The translations under genes were made by a program, and so were the position numbers. A stretch of DNA of 43,359 bases from Streptomyces barkulensis (GTDB lineage Bacteria; Actinomycetota; Actinomycetes; Streptomycetales; Streptomycetaceae). Under the pieces are notes generated by a model. It was not told the origin of the DNA. It saw only the letters and a program-made list of their open reading frames with translations, and did not search any database. The DNA lies in assembly GCF_002843305.1 (NCBI RefSeq), contig NZ_PGSG01000037.1:1-43359 (forward strand), read 5' to 3'. Shown here piece by piece: positions 1 through 7,487 of the stretch. The number at the start of each line of letters is the position of its first letter. The stretch's first letter is position 1.

Positions 1-18
1 TGAACGCTTCTCATCCTG
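1..18. repeat. IS left terminal inverted repeat
   Basis: The 18 bases are the exact reverse complement of 884-901. The repeat may extend further left than the window shows. Confidence 0.85.
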
Positions 19-775
19 AGCGCCAGGCGATCTCGATGGCGTGAACGGCGGCGACCGTGCGACCGATGCGGTTGGTGCTGCACCGGGCCTTGCGGAGGAT
101 CCGCCATTGCTTGAGGCGGGCGAAGGCGCGTTCGCCCGGGGCGCGCAGCCGGGCGTGGTCGCGGTTGTACTGCTGGTAGTGCTCGGGCAGGTCGCGATGA
201 CCGTAGTAGGGGGTGCGGACGGTCGCGCCGGCGCCCTGGTAGGCGCGGTCGGCCAGGACGAGGAGCTGACGGGACAGGCAGGCTTGGATCACACCGTGGG
301 CGCGGGCTGCGGTCAGGTCGTGCGTGCGGCCCGGTGTCGCGCGGGAGAACCAGAGCGGGGTGCCGTCCGGGCGGGCGATGACCTGCACGTTCATCCCGTG
401 GCGGCGGTGCTTCTGCGAGTAGTACGGCTCGTCCGCCGCGATGCGGTTGGTAGTGATCAAAGTGCCGTCGAGGATGACGAACCCCTCCGGCGGCAGCTCG
501 CGCAGGGCCTCGTGCAGGCTCGGGGCGCGCTCGGCGAGGAGGTCGACCGTTTCGCTCACGTACCGGCCGGCGGTGGCGGTGGAGATGCCGAACCCCGCTG
601 CGGCCTGGGCCAGGGTCTCGTTCTTGCGCAGGTGCACCAGGACCAGCAGGGCCTGGCGGAAGCAGCCCAGCTTCCGCCAGCGGGAGTTCAGCTCACGCCT
701 TCGGGCGTAGATGAGCCAGGAAACGTGCTCCACGACTTCGTGGGGGACGTCGAGCATGGCACGATACGGGACCAA
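11..775 (-). CDS. IS5-family DDE transposase
   Basis: Transposase that would cut and join the ends of the surrounding IS. An N-terminal helix-turn-helix region (around GISTATAGRYVSE) is followed by a DDE_Tnp_4-type catalytic core. The first Asp lies in VILDGTLI, the second in LADRAYQG and the Glu in APGERAFARLK. The start is taken as TTG at 775 because an AGGAG lies five bases upstream; the ATG at 757 is the alternative and would remove six residues. About 254 residues, a normal length for this group. The gene fills the element between the two inverted repeats and looks intact. Confidence 0.85.
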   Translation of the reverse strand: MVPYRAMLDVPHEVVEHVSWLIYARRRELNSRWRKLGCFRQALLVLVHLRKNETLAQAAAGFGISTATAGRYVSETVDLLAERAPSLHEALRELPPEGFVILDGTLITTNRIAADEPYYSQKHRRHGMNVQVIARPDGTPLWFSRATPGRTHDLTAARAHGVIQACLSRQLLVLADRAYQGAGATVRTPYYGHRDLPEHYQQYNRDHARLRAPGERAFARLKQWRILRKARCSTNRIGRTVAAVHAIEIAWRSG

Positions 776-883
776 CAGGGCTCCTGTGTCGAGACGTTGG
801 CGAGTGAGATCACCAGCCGCAACGACCAGGAGCCCTGCCGCGTTACGGCCCCCCGACCACCAGCCGCCATCACCCACGAACCA

Positions 884-901
884 CAGGATGAGAAGCGTTC
901 A
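884..901. repeat. IS right terminal inverted repeat
   Basis: Perfect partner of bases 1-18. The identity stops on the inner side, so the visible repeat is 18 bp. Confidence 0.85.
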
Positions 902-1046
902 GTGACAGAAGGACTACTGATTGAGCGTGTGTGACAAGTCGGGTGCCTTGACTGTGACAGCCAGGATGCTTCGTCCGTTCCCTTTTCCAGCTCGTCCGAC
1001 CCTGCTGGTGACAACTAACGTGCTTCGGCTCAGCGCTTCGGCCCGA

Positions 1047-1586
1047 CTATCCCGGGTGCGGGTCCGTCGCCAGCCGTGCGTGCAACTCGACGTCGTAGCG
1101 GACGCCGTCGTAGGCGAGCTTCTGCCGTTGCAGGCCCTCGGGTGCGAACCCTGCCGCGCGGGCCACGTGGCAGGAGGCCGGGTTGTCGGTGCGGTGCCCC
1201 AGCTCCAGGCGGAACAGGCCCAGGTCGGTGAAGCACCAGTCGGCCAGCGCCCGGCAGCCGTGGGCCGCCACGCCCCTGCCACGGGCGGCGGCGGTGGTCC
1301 AGTACGAGACCCAGCCGGTGCCGTGCTGCGCGTTGACGCCGCTCACCGCGACACCGCCCAGAGCCGTGTCGCCGCCGTCGGCGACGGCGAAGCCGTAGGC
1401 CACTCCACGGTGCCACTGGTCCCGTCGCCGCCGGATCCACTGCTCGGCCTCCGCCGCCGTGGTGACGGGCGCGTCGGCCTGCCGCCCCATCACCGGTTCC
1501 GCGAACGCCTCCAGTACGGCGGAGACATCGGACAGCGCCCACGGGCGCAGGCACAACCCGGCCGGTAACCACAGTCGATCACGCAT
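1047..1586 (-). CDS. GNAT-family N-acetyltransferase (RimJ/RimL-like)
   Basis: 179-residue protein of the GNAT fold, which transfers an acetyl group from acetyl-CoA to an amine. The N-terminal LCLRPWALSDVSAV and the acetyl-CoA loop in ARGRGVAAHGCRAL are typical. The C-terminal LGHRTDNPASCHVARAAGF is the Asn-rich segment of the RimJ/RimL (Acetyltransf_3) branch. The acceptor cannot be read from sequence; a ribosomal protein N-terminus or a small amine are both possible. ATG at 1586 has only a weak purine stretch upstream. It follows the broken Rossmann-like gene on the same strand by about 40 bases. Confidence 0.85.
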   Translation of the reverse strand: MRDRLWLPAGLCLRPWALSDVSAVLEAFAEPVMGRQADAPVTTAAEAEQWIRRRRDQWHRGVAYGFAVADGGDTALGGVAVSGVNAQHGTGWVSYWTTAAARGRGVAAHGCRALADWCFTDLGLFRLELGHRTDNPASCHVARAAGFAPEGLQRQKLAYDGVRYDVELHARLATDPHPG

Positions 1587-1628
1587 TCCACGGATTCTTC
1601 CGCCGGACCGGGCGAGGCGGCAACGCCG

Positions 1629-2107
1629 TCAGCCCCGGGAGGCGCCCTCGGGCCACAGAACCCGGACGGGGACGCCGGTGCGACGGGCGTAGGCCACCAC
1701 ATCCGCCGTGCCGCCGTAGCCGCGCGCCGGTTTCCCGTCCCAGACGGCGAGCAGAAGGTCCACCAGGCCGACGAGGATCTCGCTGCCCGCCTGGTGGGCG
1801 TGGGAGCCGGACTCGACCAGCCCGGTGCGGTGCACCTCGGCCGCGCTCCCCAGCAGTCCGTCGTACGCCGGGTGGTGCCACTGGGGCAGGTCGTCGCGGT
1901 ACCGCTCGGCGGGCAGGACGGCCTCGACGAGCCCGCCGTGGTCGAGCACGTACTCTCGGCGAACCATGCGTCCGGCCCGTCCGCCAGGCACGACACTGCC
2001 ACCAGCTCACCCGGCGGGCACTGCCGCACCTCCGCCTCCAGCATGGCCCGAACCCGCTCGGCGACCGGCTCGGGCAGTCCGCGGTGCCCGGTGATTCCCA
2101 CGTGCAT
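1629..2107 (-). pseudogene. Frameshifted Rossmann-like (SLOG-type?) protein
   Basis: The first 50 codons from ATG 2107 read MHVGITGHRGLPEP and end at DGPDAWFAE. The rest (YVLDHGGLVEAVLP through GKPARGYGGTADVVAYARR to the stop at 1629) continues in another frame. The join is near 1953-1960, where five bases sit between the GAG codon and the GTG codon and a multiple of three would be expected. Read across the slip, the product would be about 158 residues. The GITGHR start and the Gly-rich GYGGTADVV resemble SLOG-type nucleotide-binding Rossmann folds; that assignment is inference. Either a natural frameshift or a sequencing error would explain it. Confidence 0.7.
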
Positions 2108-2131
2108 GGGTCTCCTCCGCAGGATGTGGCT

Positions 2132-2326
2132 TCAGCGCAGGTAGGTGCGCTGCCACTCGGTGATGGACATTCCTTCCGCCGCCTCGGCGAGTGCCTGCGC
2201 GGAGGGCGTCCTCAGCTTCGTCCGGGTGGTGTCCACCCACTCCCGTGCGTTGGGATAGCCCTGTTCCAGGTACTCCAGCCCCTGAATCACGCATTCCAAC
2301 TTGTCGGCGTCGCGCGCGACGAGCAC
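2132..2326 (-). pseudogene. C-terminal fragment of an HD-domain hydrolase
   Basis: The 64 residues ARDADKLECVIQGLEYLEQG...AREWVDTTRTKL resemble the C-terminal half of YfbR/HDDC2-type HD phosphohydrolases, where DADKLE carries a metal-binding Asp. The N-terminal half with the HD doublet is missing: upstream in this frame there are only a few open codons, which run into the 3' end of the phosphotransferase gene. A GTG at 2326 with GGGGAA three bases upstream could still start a short product, but it would lack the active site. It is probably debris left beside the frameshifted neighbour. Confidence 0.55.
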
Positions 2327-2363
2327 TCTTTCCCCGGTGTGACGGGAAGGGGCGGATACGGCA

Positions 2364-3296
2364 TCAGAGTATGTTCCAGCGCAGCTGGCTATCCGATTCC
2401 CGCAGTCCCACGATGCGGCGTTCCACCTCCGCCAGGGAGCCGGGGGTGTGGGCCGCCTTGCGGGCGTTGGTGGTGACCATCCTCAGCTCCCGGATGTCGC
2501 GCAGGACCGGATAACCGGACCAGCCCGTGACGTCGTATCCGTAGGCCCGGGCGAACCGCTCGTAGTGTTCGGCGCCGTGGCCGAAGCGGCGGCAGTGGAT
2601 CTCGATGGTCGTCAGATCCCACTCCGGCTGACCCCAGGCCACGGTGTCCCAGTCGCACAGCACGGTGTGCTTGCCGTCGTACAGGGCGTTGCGGTGCTGA
2701 GGGTCACCCTGGAGAACGGCCTCGGGCAGTTCGTACGTGAGGTCGGTGAGTTGCTTCTCCAGCCTGTCCACCCGCCGGGAGAGGAAGCGGACGGATTCCT
2801 GCGGCAGCGAGGTGATTGCCGCGAGGGAGGCCCGGATCGCCGACACGTTGTCCAGCGGCCTGAGCCGGAACGGCGGGGCGGGCAATCGGTGCAGGGCGCG
2901 CAGCGGCCCGGCGATGCGGCCTGCGGTCACCGGCTTGTCGGGCTGGGGAAGGTACGTCCAGAAGGTGACCGGGTGGCCGTCGATGACGGTCGGCTGATCC
3001 GGGCCCGGATACAGCGGGACGGTCGGGAAGTCCCGCTCCATCAGCCACCGGACGAAGCGGATGGTGCGCTCGACCCCGGTCGGGTGCGAGCCCCGTCGTG
3101 CGATCTTGACGACGACAGGCGCGTGGGCGAGGCGTACGACGGCATTGGTGTGGCCGCGCAGCAGCACCGCGCCGGTGCTGTCCAGCCCGGCCGTCTCACA
3201 GGCGCGTTCCAGCACATGTCGCAGTTCGGACTCGGAGAACCCACCGTGGCGGGGCAGCGGTGCAGTCATGGACCAAGGCTGGCCGAGGGTGCGCAT
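2364..3296 (-). CDS. Aminoglycoside phosphotransferase-family (APH) kinase
   Basis: About 310 residues with the APH/choline-kinase fold. The N-lobe has VVVKIAR, the ATP-binding Lys. The catalytic loop is LQGDPQHRN (usual HGDxxxxN with His replaced by Gln), and the metal-binding segment is LCDWDTVAWG. Members phosphorylate small molecules, often metabolites and not drugs, so resistance cannot be assumed. ATG 3296 lies five bases after the upstream regulator's stop, which suggests one transcript. ATG 3269 (MTAPLPRHGG) is an alternative that would drop nine residues. Substrate unknown; the regulator partner suggests a conditionally expressed metabolic or detoxifying kinase. Confidence 0.75.
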   Translation of the reverse strand: MRTLGQPWSMTAPLPRHGGFSESELRHVLERACETAGLDSTGAVLLRGHTNAVVRLAHAPVVVKIARRGSHPTGVERTIRFVRWLMERDFPTVPLYPGPDQPTVIDGHPVTFWTYLPQPDKPVTAGRIAGPLRALHRLPAPPFRLRPLDNVSAIRASLAAITSLPQESVRFLSRRVDRLEKQLTDLTYELPEAVLQGDPQHRNALYDGKHTVLCDWDTVAWGQPEWDLTTIEIHCRRFGHGAEHYERFARAYGYDVTGWSGYPVLRDIRELRMVTTNARKAAHTPGSLAEVERRIVGLRESDSQLRWNIL

Positions 3297-3301
3297 GCCT
3301 G

Positions 3302-4735
3302 TCACACCGTCCCCGGAGGAAGCGCCAGGATCTCGCCCAGTTCCCGTACGGCTCGGGCGGACCTCATCGAGGGTGGCAGCGCCTCGATGACGTGTCGTAC
3401 CCGTGCTCCCAGGATCGTCGTCCGATGGGCCGGGGATGCCTGAAGGTAGGCCGCGCCCGCCAGTCTGCACGCTTCGGTCAGGTTCCTTTCCCGGGCGAGA
3501 CAGATGGCCTGCTCCAGTCTGAGCAGTGCGGGGTCGATGCCGCTGTGGCTCGGATACAGGGACAGCGCCCGCTGCTGGACCTCACGGGCCTGGCGGCTGC
3601 GGCCGAGGAAGGTGTGCACACCGCTGAGGTAGAGCAGTAGTCGGCGCTCGGGGAAGGCGAAGGCGTCCTCCGCCGACCCGTGCCCGCACTTCTCGAACAC
3701 GTTGTGCGTGTGGCGAAGCGCCTCTTCCGCTCCCGGGGCATCGCCCTGTCTGGCGAGTGCGCGTGCCTCGGCGGCTGCGGCGAAGGCCCCCGTGGCGCTG
3801 AAGCGGTGGCGCAGCAGCAGACGGGCTTCCCGGGCCAGCGAGATCGCGGACTCCAACGGGCCGTAGTAGTAGGGCAGCATCGCCGCCTGAGCACGCACCC
3901 TGGCGCGGATCTCGACGTTCCCGCTGTCGTCCGCCGCCGTACGGGCCGTGGCGTACCACGCGCGGGACTGCCTGAGGCGGCCGAGCTTCATCAGGCAGTC
4001 GGCGACGAGGGTCGCCAGGAGCGCGATCGTCTCCGACAGCCGCACCTGCGCCGCGGCCGGCTGCCGCTCGGCCGCCAGCGTCCGGACTTCTTCGAGGTCC
4101 GCGAGCAGCACCCCCAGCATCGCCTCCGGCGGCGTGGAGATGTACTGCGTACGCAGCCACAACAACCGCTCGTCCAACAGGTCGAGTTGGCCGGCGCTCA
4201 CGCTGGTGGACGCCAGCGTCCTGTCGACGGACCGGCGTACCGATCCCGCCATGCGTTCGATGGGATCGGCCGGGAGATCGGTGATCGTGCCGCCCTCCGA
4301 ACGGGCGGCGGAGGAAGGCCCCATCACCGAGTTCTCCTGAACGTACCCCGATGGTGAACGGGGAGTCGGAGCTTCCAACCGAGAGGAGTCGCGGTAATCC
4401 CCGACCAGACCGATGCCCTGGGAGTCGGTCCGGTACAGACGGCAGAGAAGATCCACCGTCGCTGCTCTGGGGCGGCGGTCCGGGCGTTTCTCCCACAGGG
4501 CGAGCTGGTCCTCGTCCACTTTCGGCGGCGAGGTCACGCCCGATTCGGAGCACATGCGGTGGAACTCGGCCACGGCGGTGCCCAGCGTCCAGCCACGGGC
4601 CAGCCGGTGCGCCCGCAGCCTGCTCACTCCGCAGCAACCGTGGATGGCGTCCACCGTCCGCTCGACAGACCACTGTTCGGTGGTCGCGTGCTCCCGCCAG
4701 CGCTTGGCACAGGAGGGGCGGTGCTGTCCCTGCAT
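3302..4735 (-). CDS. HTH/TPR-type transcriptional regulator
   Basis: 477 residues. The first 110 hold a probable HTH region (AHRLARGWTLGTAVAEFH, then QLALWEKRPDRRP). Residues from about 150 on are helical, Ala/Leu/Arg-rich repeats of TPR character, for example LMKLGRLRQSRAWYATARTA and ALARQGDAPGAEEAL. This layout is common in Streptomyces regulators of the XRE-TPR kind that sense a ligand through the repeat domain. ATG 4735 has a good GGAGG about seven bases upstream. It is followed by the APH kinase with a five-base gap, and the repeat cluster at 4792-4869 is a likely operator. The DNA-binding assignment rests on pattern only. Confidence 0.65.
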   Translation of the reverse strand: MQGQHRPSCAKRWREHATTEQWSVERTVDAIHGCCGVSRLRAHRLARGWTLGTAVAEFHRMCSESGVTSPPKVDEDQLALWEKRPDRRPRAATVDLLCRLYRTDSQGIGLVGDYRDSSRLEAPTPRSPSGYVQENSVMGPSSAARSEGGTITDLPADPIERMAGSVRRSVDRTLASTSVSAGQLDLLDERLLWLRTQYISTPPEAMLGVLLADLEEVRTLAAERQPAAAQVRLSETIALLATLVADCLMKLGRLRQSRAWYATARTAADDSGNVEIRARVRAQAAMLPYYYGPLESAISLAREARLLLRHRFSATGAFAAAAEARALARQGDAPGAEEALRHTHNVFEKCGHGSAEDAFAFPERRLLLYLSGVHTFLGRSRQAREVQQRALSLYPSHSGIDPALLRLEQAICLARERNLTEACRLAGAAYLQASPAHRTTILGARVRHVIEALPPSMRSARAVRELGEILALPPGTV

Positions 4736-5097
4736 GCTCCTACCTCCGTTTCACCCGGGCAGTCATCGAGCGTAGTGATCGCCTCCACGTTCCGTGACGG
4801 AAATCCGTGACTTCTCACGGGTTTGCCCCGGCCGACCGAGAAAAGCCACGGGGTGGGCACCATCCGTGATTTCTCCAGGTTGTTCGTCCCCTGCCGTCAT
4901 GGCGAACCTGACGAACCTCGCCTCGCCGGGAAACGGAGGCTTCGCCCCGGGCGATGCACTTTCTCCCAGGGGAGGCGAGCAGGAGTGCGGTTTTCCGACG
5001 AAGGCAGGAAACAGTGCGTCCACACCTCGACATCGCTCGCCCGGCGGTTTGGAGTAGGTCCAAAACGCGGCGCCTCTTCGTCTGTTCCTCCGCGCAG
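4736..5097. other. Intergenic region between regulator and four-gene operon
   Basis: About 360 bases between divergent genes. The left half holds the CCGTGA/TCACGG repeat cluster that should control the regulator gene. The right half, from about 4900, has no convincing gene and lacks strong third-position bias, although a frame upstream of 5098 stays open to 4954. Confidence 0.6.
4792..4869. promoter_or_regulatory. Operator-like repeat cluster upstream of the TPR regulator
   Basis: CCGTGA occurs at 4792-4797, 4805-4810 and 4864-4869, and its complement TCACGG at 4815-4820. The middle pair forms a perfect 6-4-6 inverted repeat (ccgtgacttctcacgg, 4805-4820). The longer context atccgtga(c/t)ttctc recurs at 4803 and 4862. 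The cluster lies 57-134 bases upstream of the ATG at 4735, as expected for autoregulation. Binding protein not proven. Confidence 0.5.
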
Positions 5098-5502
5098 ATG
5101 CGGGAGGCGTTGCCCCGTGCCGCTCTCGTCCGGCCGGGTGTGTGGTGCGAGGCGGTCGTCGCCGCCGAGAGCGACCCGGGCGCGGAGAAGTGGTACGACG
5201 GGTACGCCGCCGCGTCGCCGGAGACGGCGATCCGGTGGCTGCGGACCGGGGCGCGGACGGTGGCGCCGTCGCTGGGGCCGTTGCAGGCCGGGTACGTGCT
5301 GGAACACTGGGTGCACGGGCCCGGCTCGCTCCAGGACTACGTCCGGCTGCGCCGGGGCCGCCCCTGCGCGCTGACCGTCTACCGGGACGGGCACCGGCTG
5401 ACCTGGAGAGCCCGCCAGGTGCGGTTCCTGCACCTGGCGGCGGTCAACGGCAGGCGGCCGTGTACCGCCGCCGTGCGGGCAGGGGAGGTGCGGTGGCCGT
5501 GA
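5098..5502 (+). CDS. Hypothetical protein, first gene of a GTGA-coupled operon
   Basis: 134 residues from ATG 5098, no domain recognised. It contains GVWCEAVVAAES, two Trp-containing stretches (EKWYDGY, IRWLRTG) and a basic C-terminus with VYRDGHRLTWRARQVRFLHL, suggesting a small mixed alpha/beta soluble protein. The frame is open back to 4954, but the codon bias characteristic of this genome begins only near 5098, so the shorter form is preferred; no clear ribosome site marks either start. Its stop TGA at 5500-5502 overlaps the GTG start of the next gene. No signal peptide or membrane segment is visible. Confidence 0.65.
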   Translation: MREALPRAALVRPGVWCEAVVAAESDPGAEKWYDGYAAASPETAIRWLRTGARTVAPSLGPLQAGYVLEHWVHGPGSLQDYVRLRRGRPCALTVYRDGHRLTWRARQVRFLHLAAVNGRRPCTAAVRAGEVRWP

Positions 5503-6125
5503 ACGCACAACCCCTGGACCGGCCGGATGTGGTGCCGTACATCACCGCCTGGAGCGGCGAGCAGCGCCTCACACCTGCGGTGATCGCCACCGCACGAGGC
5601 ATCGCCTACTCCGACGAGGTACCCCACGACCGCGACGCCGACGGCGCGCTGTGGGTGCGCCGCGCCCTGCACCCGGGCCGGGGCAGGCCGCGCTACTCCC
5701 GCGTTCATCCCCAGCGGCAGCGCCGGGCGATGGCCCGGCTGCTGTGCCAGATCTGCGGCTCTCCGGCCGACCGCGACGGGCACGGGGTGCTGTGGCTGCT
5801 GGAGGACGACCGCACCGATTGGACCGGCTGGCCGGAGGGCCTGGTCACCGTCCATCCGCCCGTCTGCCTGCCCTGCGCATCGAAGGCCGCCGGGCTCTGC
5901 CCCCACTTGCGCGGCACCGGAGCGGTGGCGGTCCGCGTCCGTGACTCCGTACTCGACGGCGTCCACGGCCAGACCTACCGCCTCCACAACGGCCGTCTCG
6001 TTCCCGACCTGCAGGCCATCGTCCTGTACGAACAGCCCGAGATCCGCTGGACACTGGCCGCCCAGGCCGCCCGCACTCTCAACGGCTGCACTCTGGTCGA
6101 CCTCCACACCGGGCGGCCCCTGTGA
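5499..6125 (+). CDS. Hypothetical Cys-rich (probable zinc-binding) protein
   Basis: 208 residues. The centre holds CQICGSPADRDGHGVLWLL, then HPPVCLPC and GLCPHLRG. This CxxC...CxxC...CPH arrangement is typical of a structural zinc site. The N-terminal part (PYITAWSGEQ) and the C-terminal part (RWTLAAQAARTLNGC) match a family I recognise as common in Streptomyces accessory regions but cannot name. GTG 5499 overlaps the preceding TGA (GTGA) and has GGGGAGG ten bases upstream; GTG 5493 is the alternative. Its own stop overlaps the next start in the same way, so translation is probably coupled through the chain. Confidence 0.75.
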   Translation: MNAQPLDRPDVVPYITAWSGEQRLTPAVIATARGIAYSDEVPHDRDADGALWVRRALHPGRGRPRYSRVHPQRQRRAMARLLCQICGSPADRDGHGVLWLLEDDRTDWTGWPEGLVTVHPPVCLPCASKAAGLCPHLRGTGAVAVRVRDSVLDGVHGQTYRLHNGRLVPDLQAIVLYEQPEIRWTLAAQAARTLNGCTLVDLHTGRPL

Positions 6126-6547
6126 ACCGGCCCCGATCCTTCCGCGAGACGTACGTATCCGGGCCGTTCTGCCACCAGGACGTACGCCGACCACCGCGAG
6201 ACGCCACGGCCGCCACCGGACTCCGCTCCCTCGGGCCTGCCACCCGTCTCTACCGGTGCCAGGCCATCGCCTCCACCCCCGACGACGGCCGCACCTTCCC
6301 CCTCGGCGCCCATACGGCCGGCTCACCCCGCCTGGCCCTGCGCTGGCTCCGACAACGGGCCCGCCACATCGCCGACCAGCTCGACCCGTCGGCCGCACGG
6401 CCCCTCCTGGCCTGGCTCCATGACGACCAGGCCCACGAACACGCGTTAGCCGTCCTCGCCTCCGGCATGCCCTACACCCACACCATCCGCGACGACACCG
6501 TCCGCTACCAGCTCACCGCCCACCCGACCCCAAGGCGCTACCCGTGA
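6122..6547 (+). CDS. Hypothetical protein, third gene of the coupled operon
   Basis: 141 residues, no recognised domain. The N-terminal half is basic (RETYVSGPFCHQDVRRPPRD). The C-terminal half has helical stretches such as ALRWLRQRARHIADQL and DDQAHEHALAVLASG. No signal peptide or membrane helix. GTG 6122 shares GTGA with the stop of the preceding gene, and its own end overlaps the next GTG. It is rich in His and Arg, as expected of a protein that binds nucleic acid or a protein partner, but that is only a hint. Codon bias is normal for the genome. Confidence 0.65.
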   Translation: MNRPRSFRETYVSGPFCHQDVRRPPRDATAATGLRSLGPATRLYRCQAIASTPDDGRTFPLGAHTAGSPRLALRWLRQRARHIADQLDPSAARPLLAWLHDDQAHEHALAVLASGMPYTHTIRDDTVRYQLTAHPTPRRYP

Positions 6548-6831
6548 CCTTCGACCGTGCTGCCCAGACCGAGCAGTTGTACCGCTACGAGATCACCGCC
6601 GCCCTGAACGCCGTCGTCCGCGCCTGCCAGGACATCGTCACCGAACACAGCCACCGCGGCTTCTGGACACCCCACACCAGCACCGAGCCGACCCCCACGC
6701 ATCAAGACCTGATCGAGGCCGCCCGCCGCGATGTCCTCAACCGTCTCCAGATGGTCATCCACTGCGCCGAGACGGTCGCCTACACCATCGAGCACGACCG
6801 CCAACGCCGGCCCAACCGGCTCTCCGGGTAA
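6544..6831 (+). CDS. Hypothetical helical protein, last gene of the coupled operon
   Basis: 95 residues, predicted almost wholly helical: EQLYRYEITAALNAVVRACQDIV, then DLIEAARRDVLNRLQMVIHCAETVAYTIEHD. This looks like a small helical bundle or dimerising adaptor. GTG 6544 overlaps the previous stop (GTGA), the third such junction in the operon. Because all four products are short, coupled and apparently co-inherited, a stoichiometric complex is plausible, but nothing in the sequence names its function. Confidence 0.65.
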   Translation: MTFDRAAQTEQLYRYEITAALNAVVRACQDIVTEHSHRGFWTPHTSTEPTPTHQDLIEAARRDVLNRLQMVIHCAETVAYTIEHDRQRRPNRLSG

Positions 6832-6910
6832 CGACCTTCGCTGAGCGGACGGATCGGCGAGGAAGCCTGGAGGCTCGGCGAACCGGCAGCGCATCGGGCG
6901 ACGGGCTCAG

Positions 6911-6916
6911 TATGGT
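6911..6916 (+). promoter_or_regulatory. -10 box of a leaderless promoter
   Basis: TATGGT ends six bases before the ATG at 6923 and no ribosome site intervenes. That spacing puts the transcript start at or next to the start codon. Confidence 0.4.
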
Positions 6917-6922
6917 CGGCTC

Positions 6923-7282
6923 ATGGCGGTCGACATCGAGGATCTGGCGACGCTGATCCGTGATCTGCATGCCGCTTACGACAGCAACGAGTGGGAGCCG
7001 AGTCCGGCGGAACGGGTCTGCGCTGTCCGGATTCTGGAGGTCGTCGCCTCACGCCCCCTCAGCGAGGCGATCGTCCAGGGTCTGCGGTGGGCGACTCCTC
7101 TGTCCGAGGACTCACGCCTTGCGTCCGTCGCGGTCTCGTACGCCGTGCACTTTCGGCGCTCGATGGCCCCGCCTCCCGGTCCCGGTCAGCGGGTCGAGGA
7201 CGCTTTCCTCGACCTGCTCCGGAAGATCACAGGTCACCCGGGAGAGGGTGCGGCGGTCGCGGTGGGAACGAGTGGGCCGTAG
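6923..7282 (+). CDS. Hypothetical protein (119 aa)
   Basis: Small soluble protein without a recognised domain. It is acidic at the N-terminus (VDIEDLATLIRDLHAAYDSNEWEP), with a helical middle (AERVCAVRILEVVASR) and a Pro/Gly-rich stretch (MAPPPGPGQRVED) before a final helix. ATG 6923 seems to be leaderless. It stands alone, 90 bases after the four-gene operon and 205 before the methyltransferase. Codon use is normal for the genome, which supports a real gene, but no role can be assigned. Confidence 0.6.
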   Translation: MAVDIEDLATLIRDLHAAYDSNEWEPSPAERVCAVRILEVVASRPLSEAIVQGLRWATPLSEDSRLASVAVSYAVHFRRSMAPPPGPGQRVEDAFLDLLRKITGHPGEGAAVAVGTSGP

Positions 7283-7353
7283 CCCTTAACCGGAAACTCG
7301 ACGCCGACGATGCGAGCCGTCGGCGGTCCGGTAGGAGACCTGCCCGGTGTCGT

Positions 7354-7392
7354 GTCGCCGTAGCCGCACGCCGGTTTCCCGTGCCGGACGGG
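7354..7392 (-). pseudogene. Decayed copy of the Rossmann-like gene's 3' segment
   Basis: 35 of 39 bases match 1709-1747 in the same orientation. The matched part encodes the GKPARGYGGT segment of the frameshifted gene at 1629-2107. Beyond it the similarity fades (weakly to about 7330) and the frame is not maintained, so this is a remnant and not a gene. It sits about 95 bases upstream of the methyltransferase start. Confidence 0.5.
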
Positions 7393-7460
7393 AATCGACC
7401 GAGATACCTCCCAAGTGATGCGAAAGAGAAATCAATCCCCTATTGCGAAATTTTTGTTTT

Positions 7461-7472
7461 AATGATATCATT
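7461..7472. promoter_or_regulatory. Palindrome in AT-rich methyltransferase promoter region
   Basis: aatgatatcatt is a perfect 12-bp palindrome inside an AT-rich stretch (about 7420-7488) that stands out against the surrounding high GC. It lies 16 bases upstream of the ATG at 7488 and could be an operator or part of the promoter. Confidence 0.4.
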
Positions 7473-7487
7473 TGCCAGTTGTTGGCT

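Larger units (their letters stand above)
1..901 (-). mobile_element. IS5-type insertion sequence, left end at window edge
   Basis: Bases 1-18 (tgaacgcttctcatcctg) and 884-901 (caggatgagaagcgttca) are perfect 18-bp inverted repeats flanking a single DDE transposase gene. That is the layout of a compact one-gene IS of the IS5 superfamily. The left repeat starts exactly at base 1, so the true terminus and the target duplication on that side may lie outside the window. No internal stop or frameshift interrupts the transposase, so the element may be active. It borders the accessory left part of the window. Confidence 0.85.

Noticed and set aside
4954..5097. N-terminal extension of the first hypothetical gene of the four-gene operon
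   Set aside because: The frame is open but codon bias is absent before 5098 and no ribosome site supports the earlier ATG.
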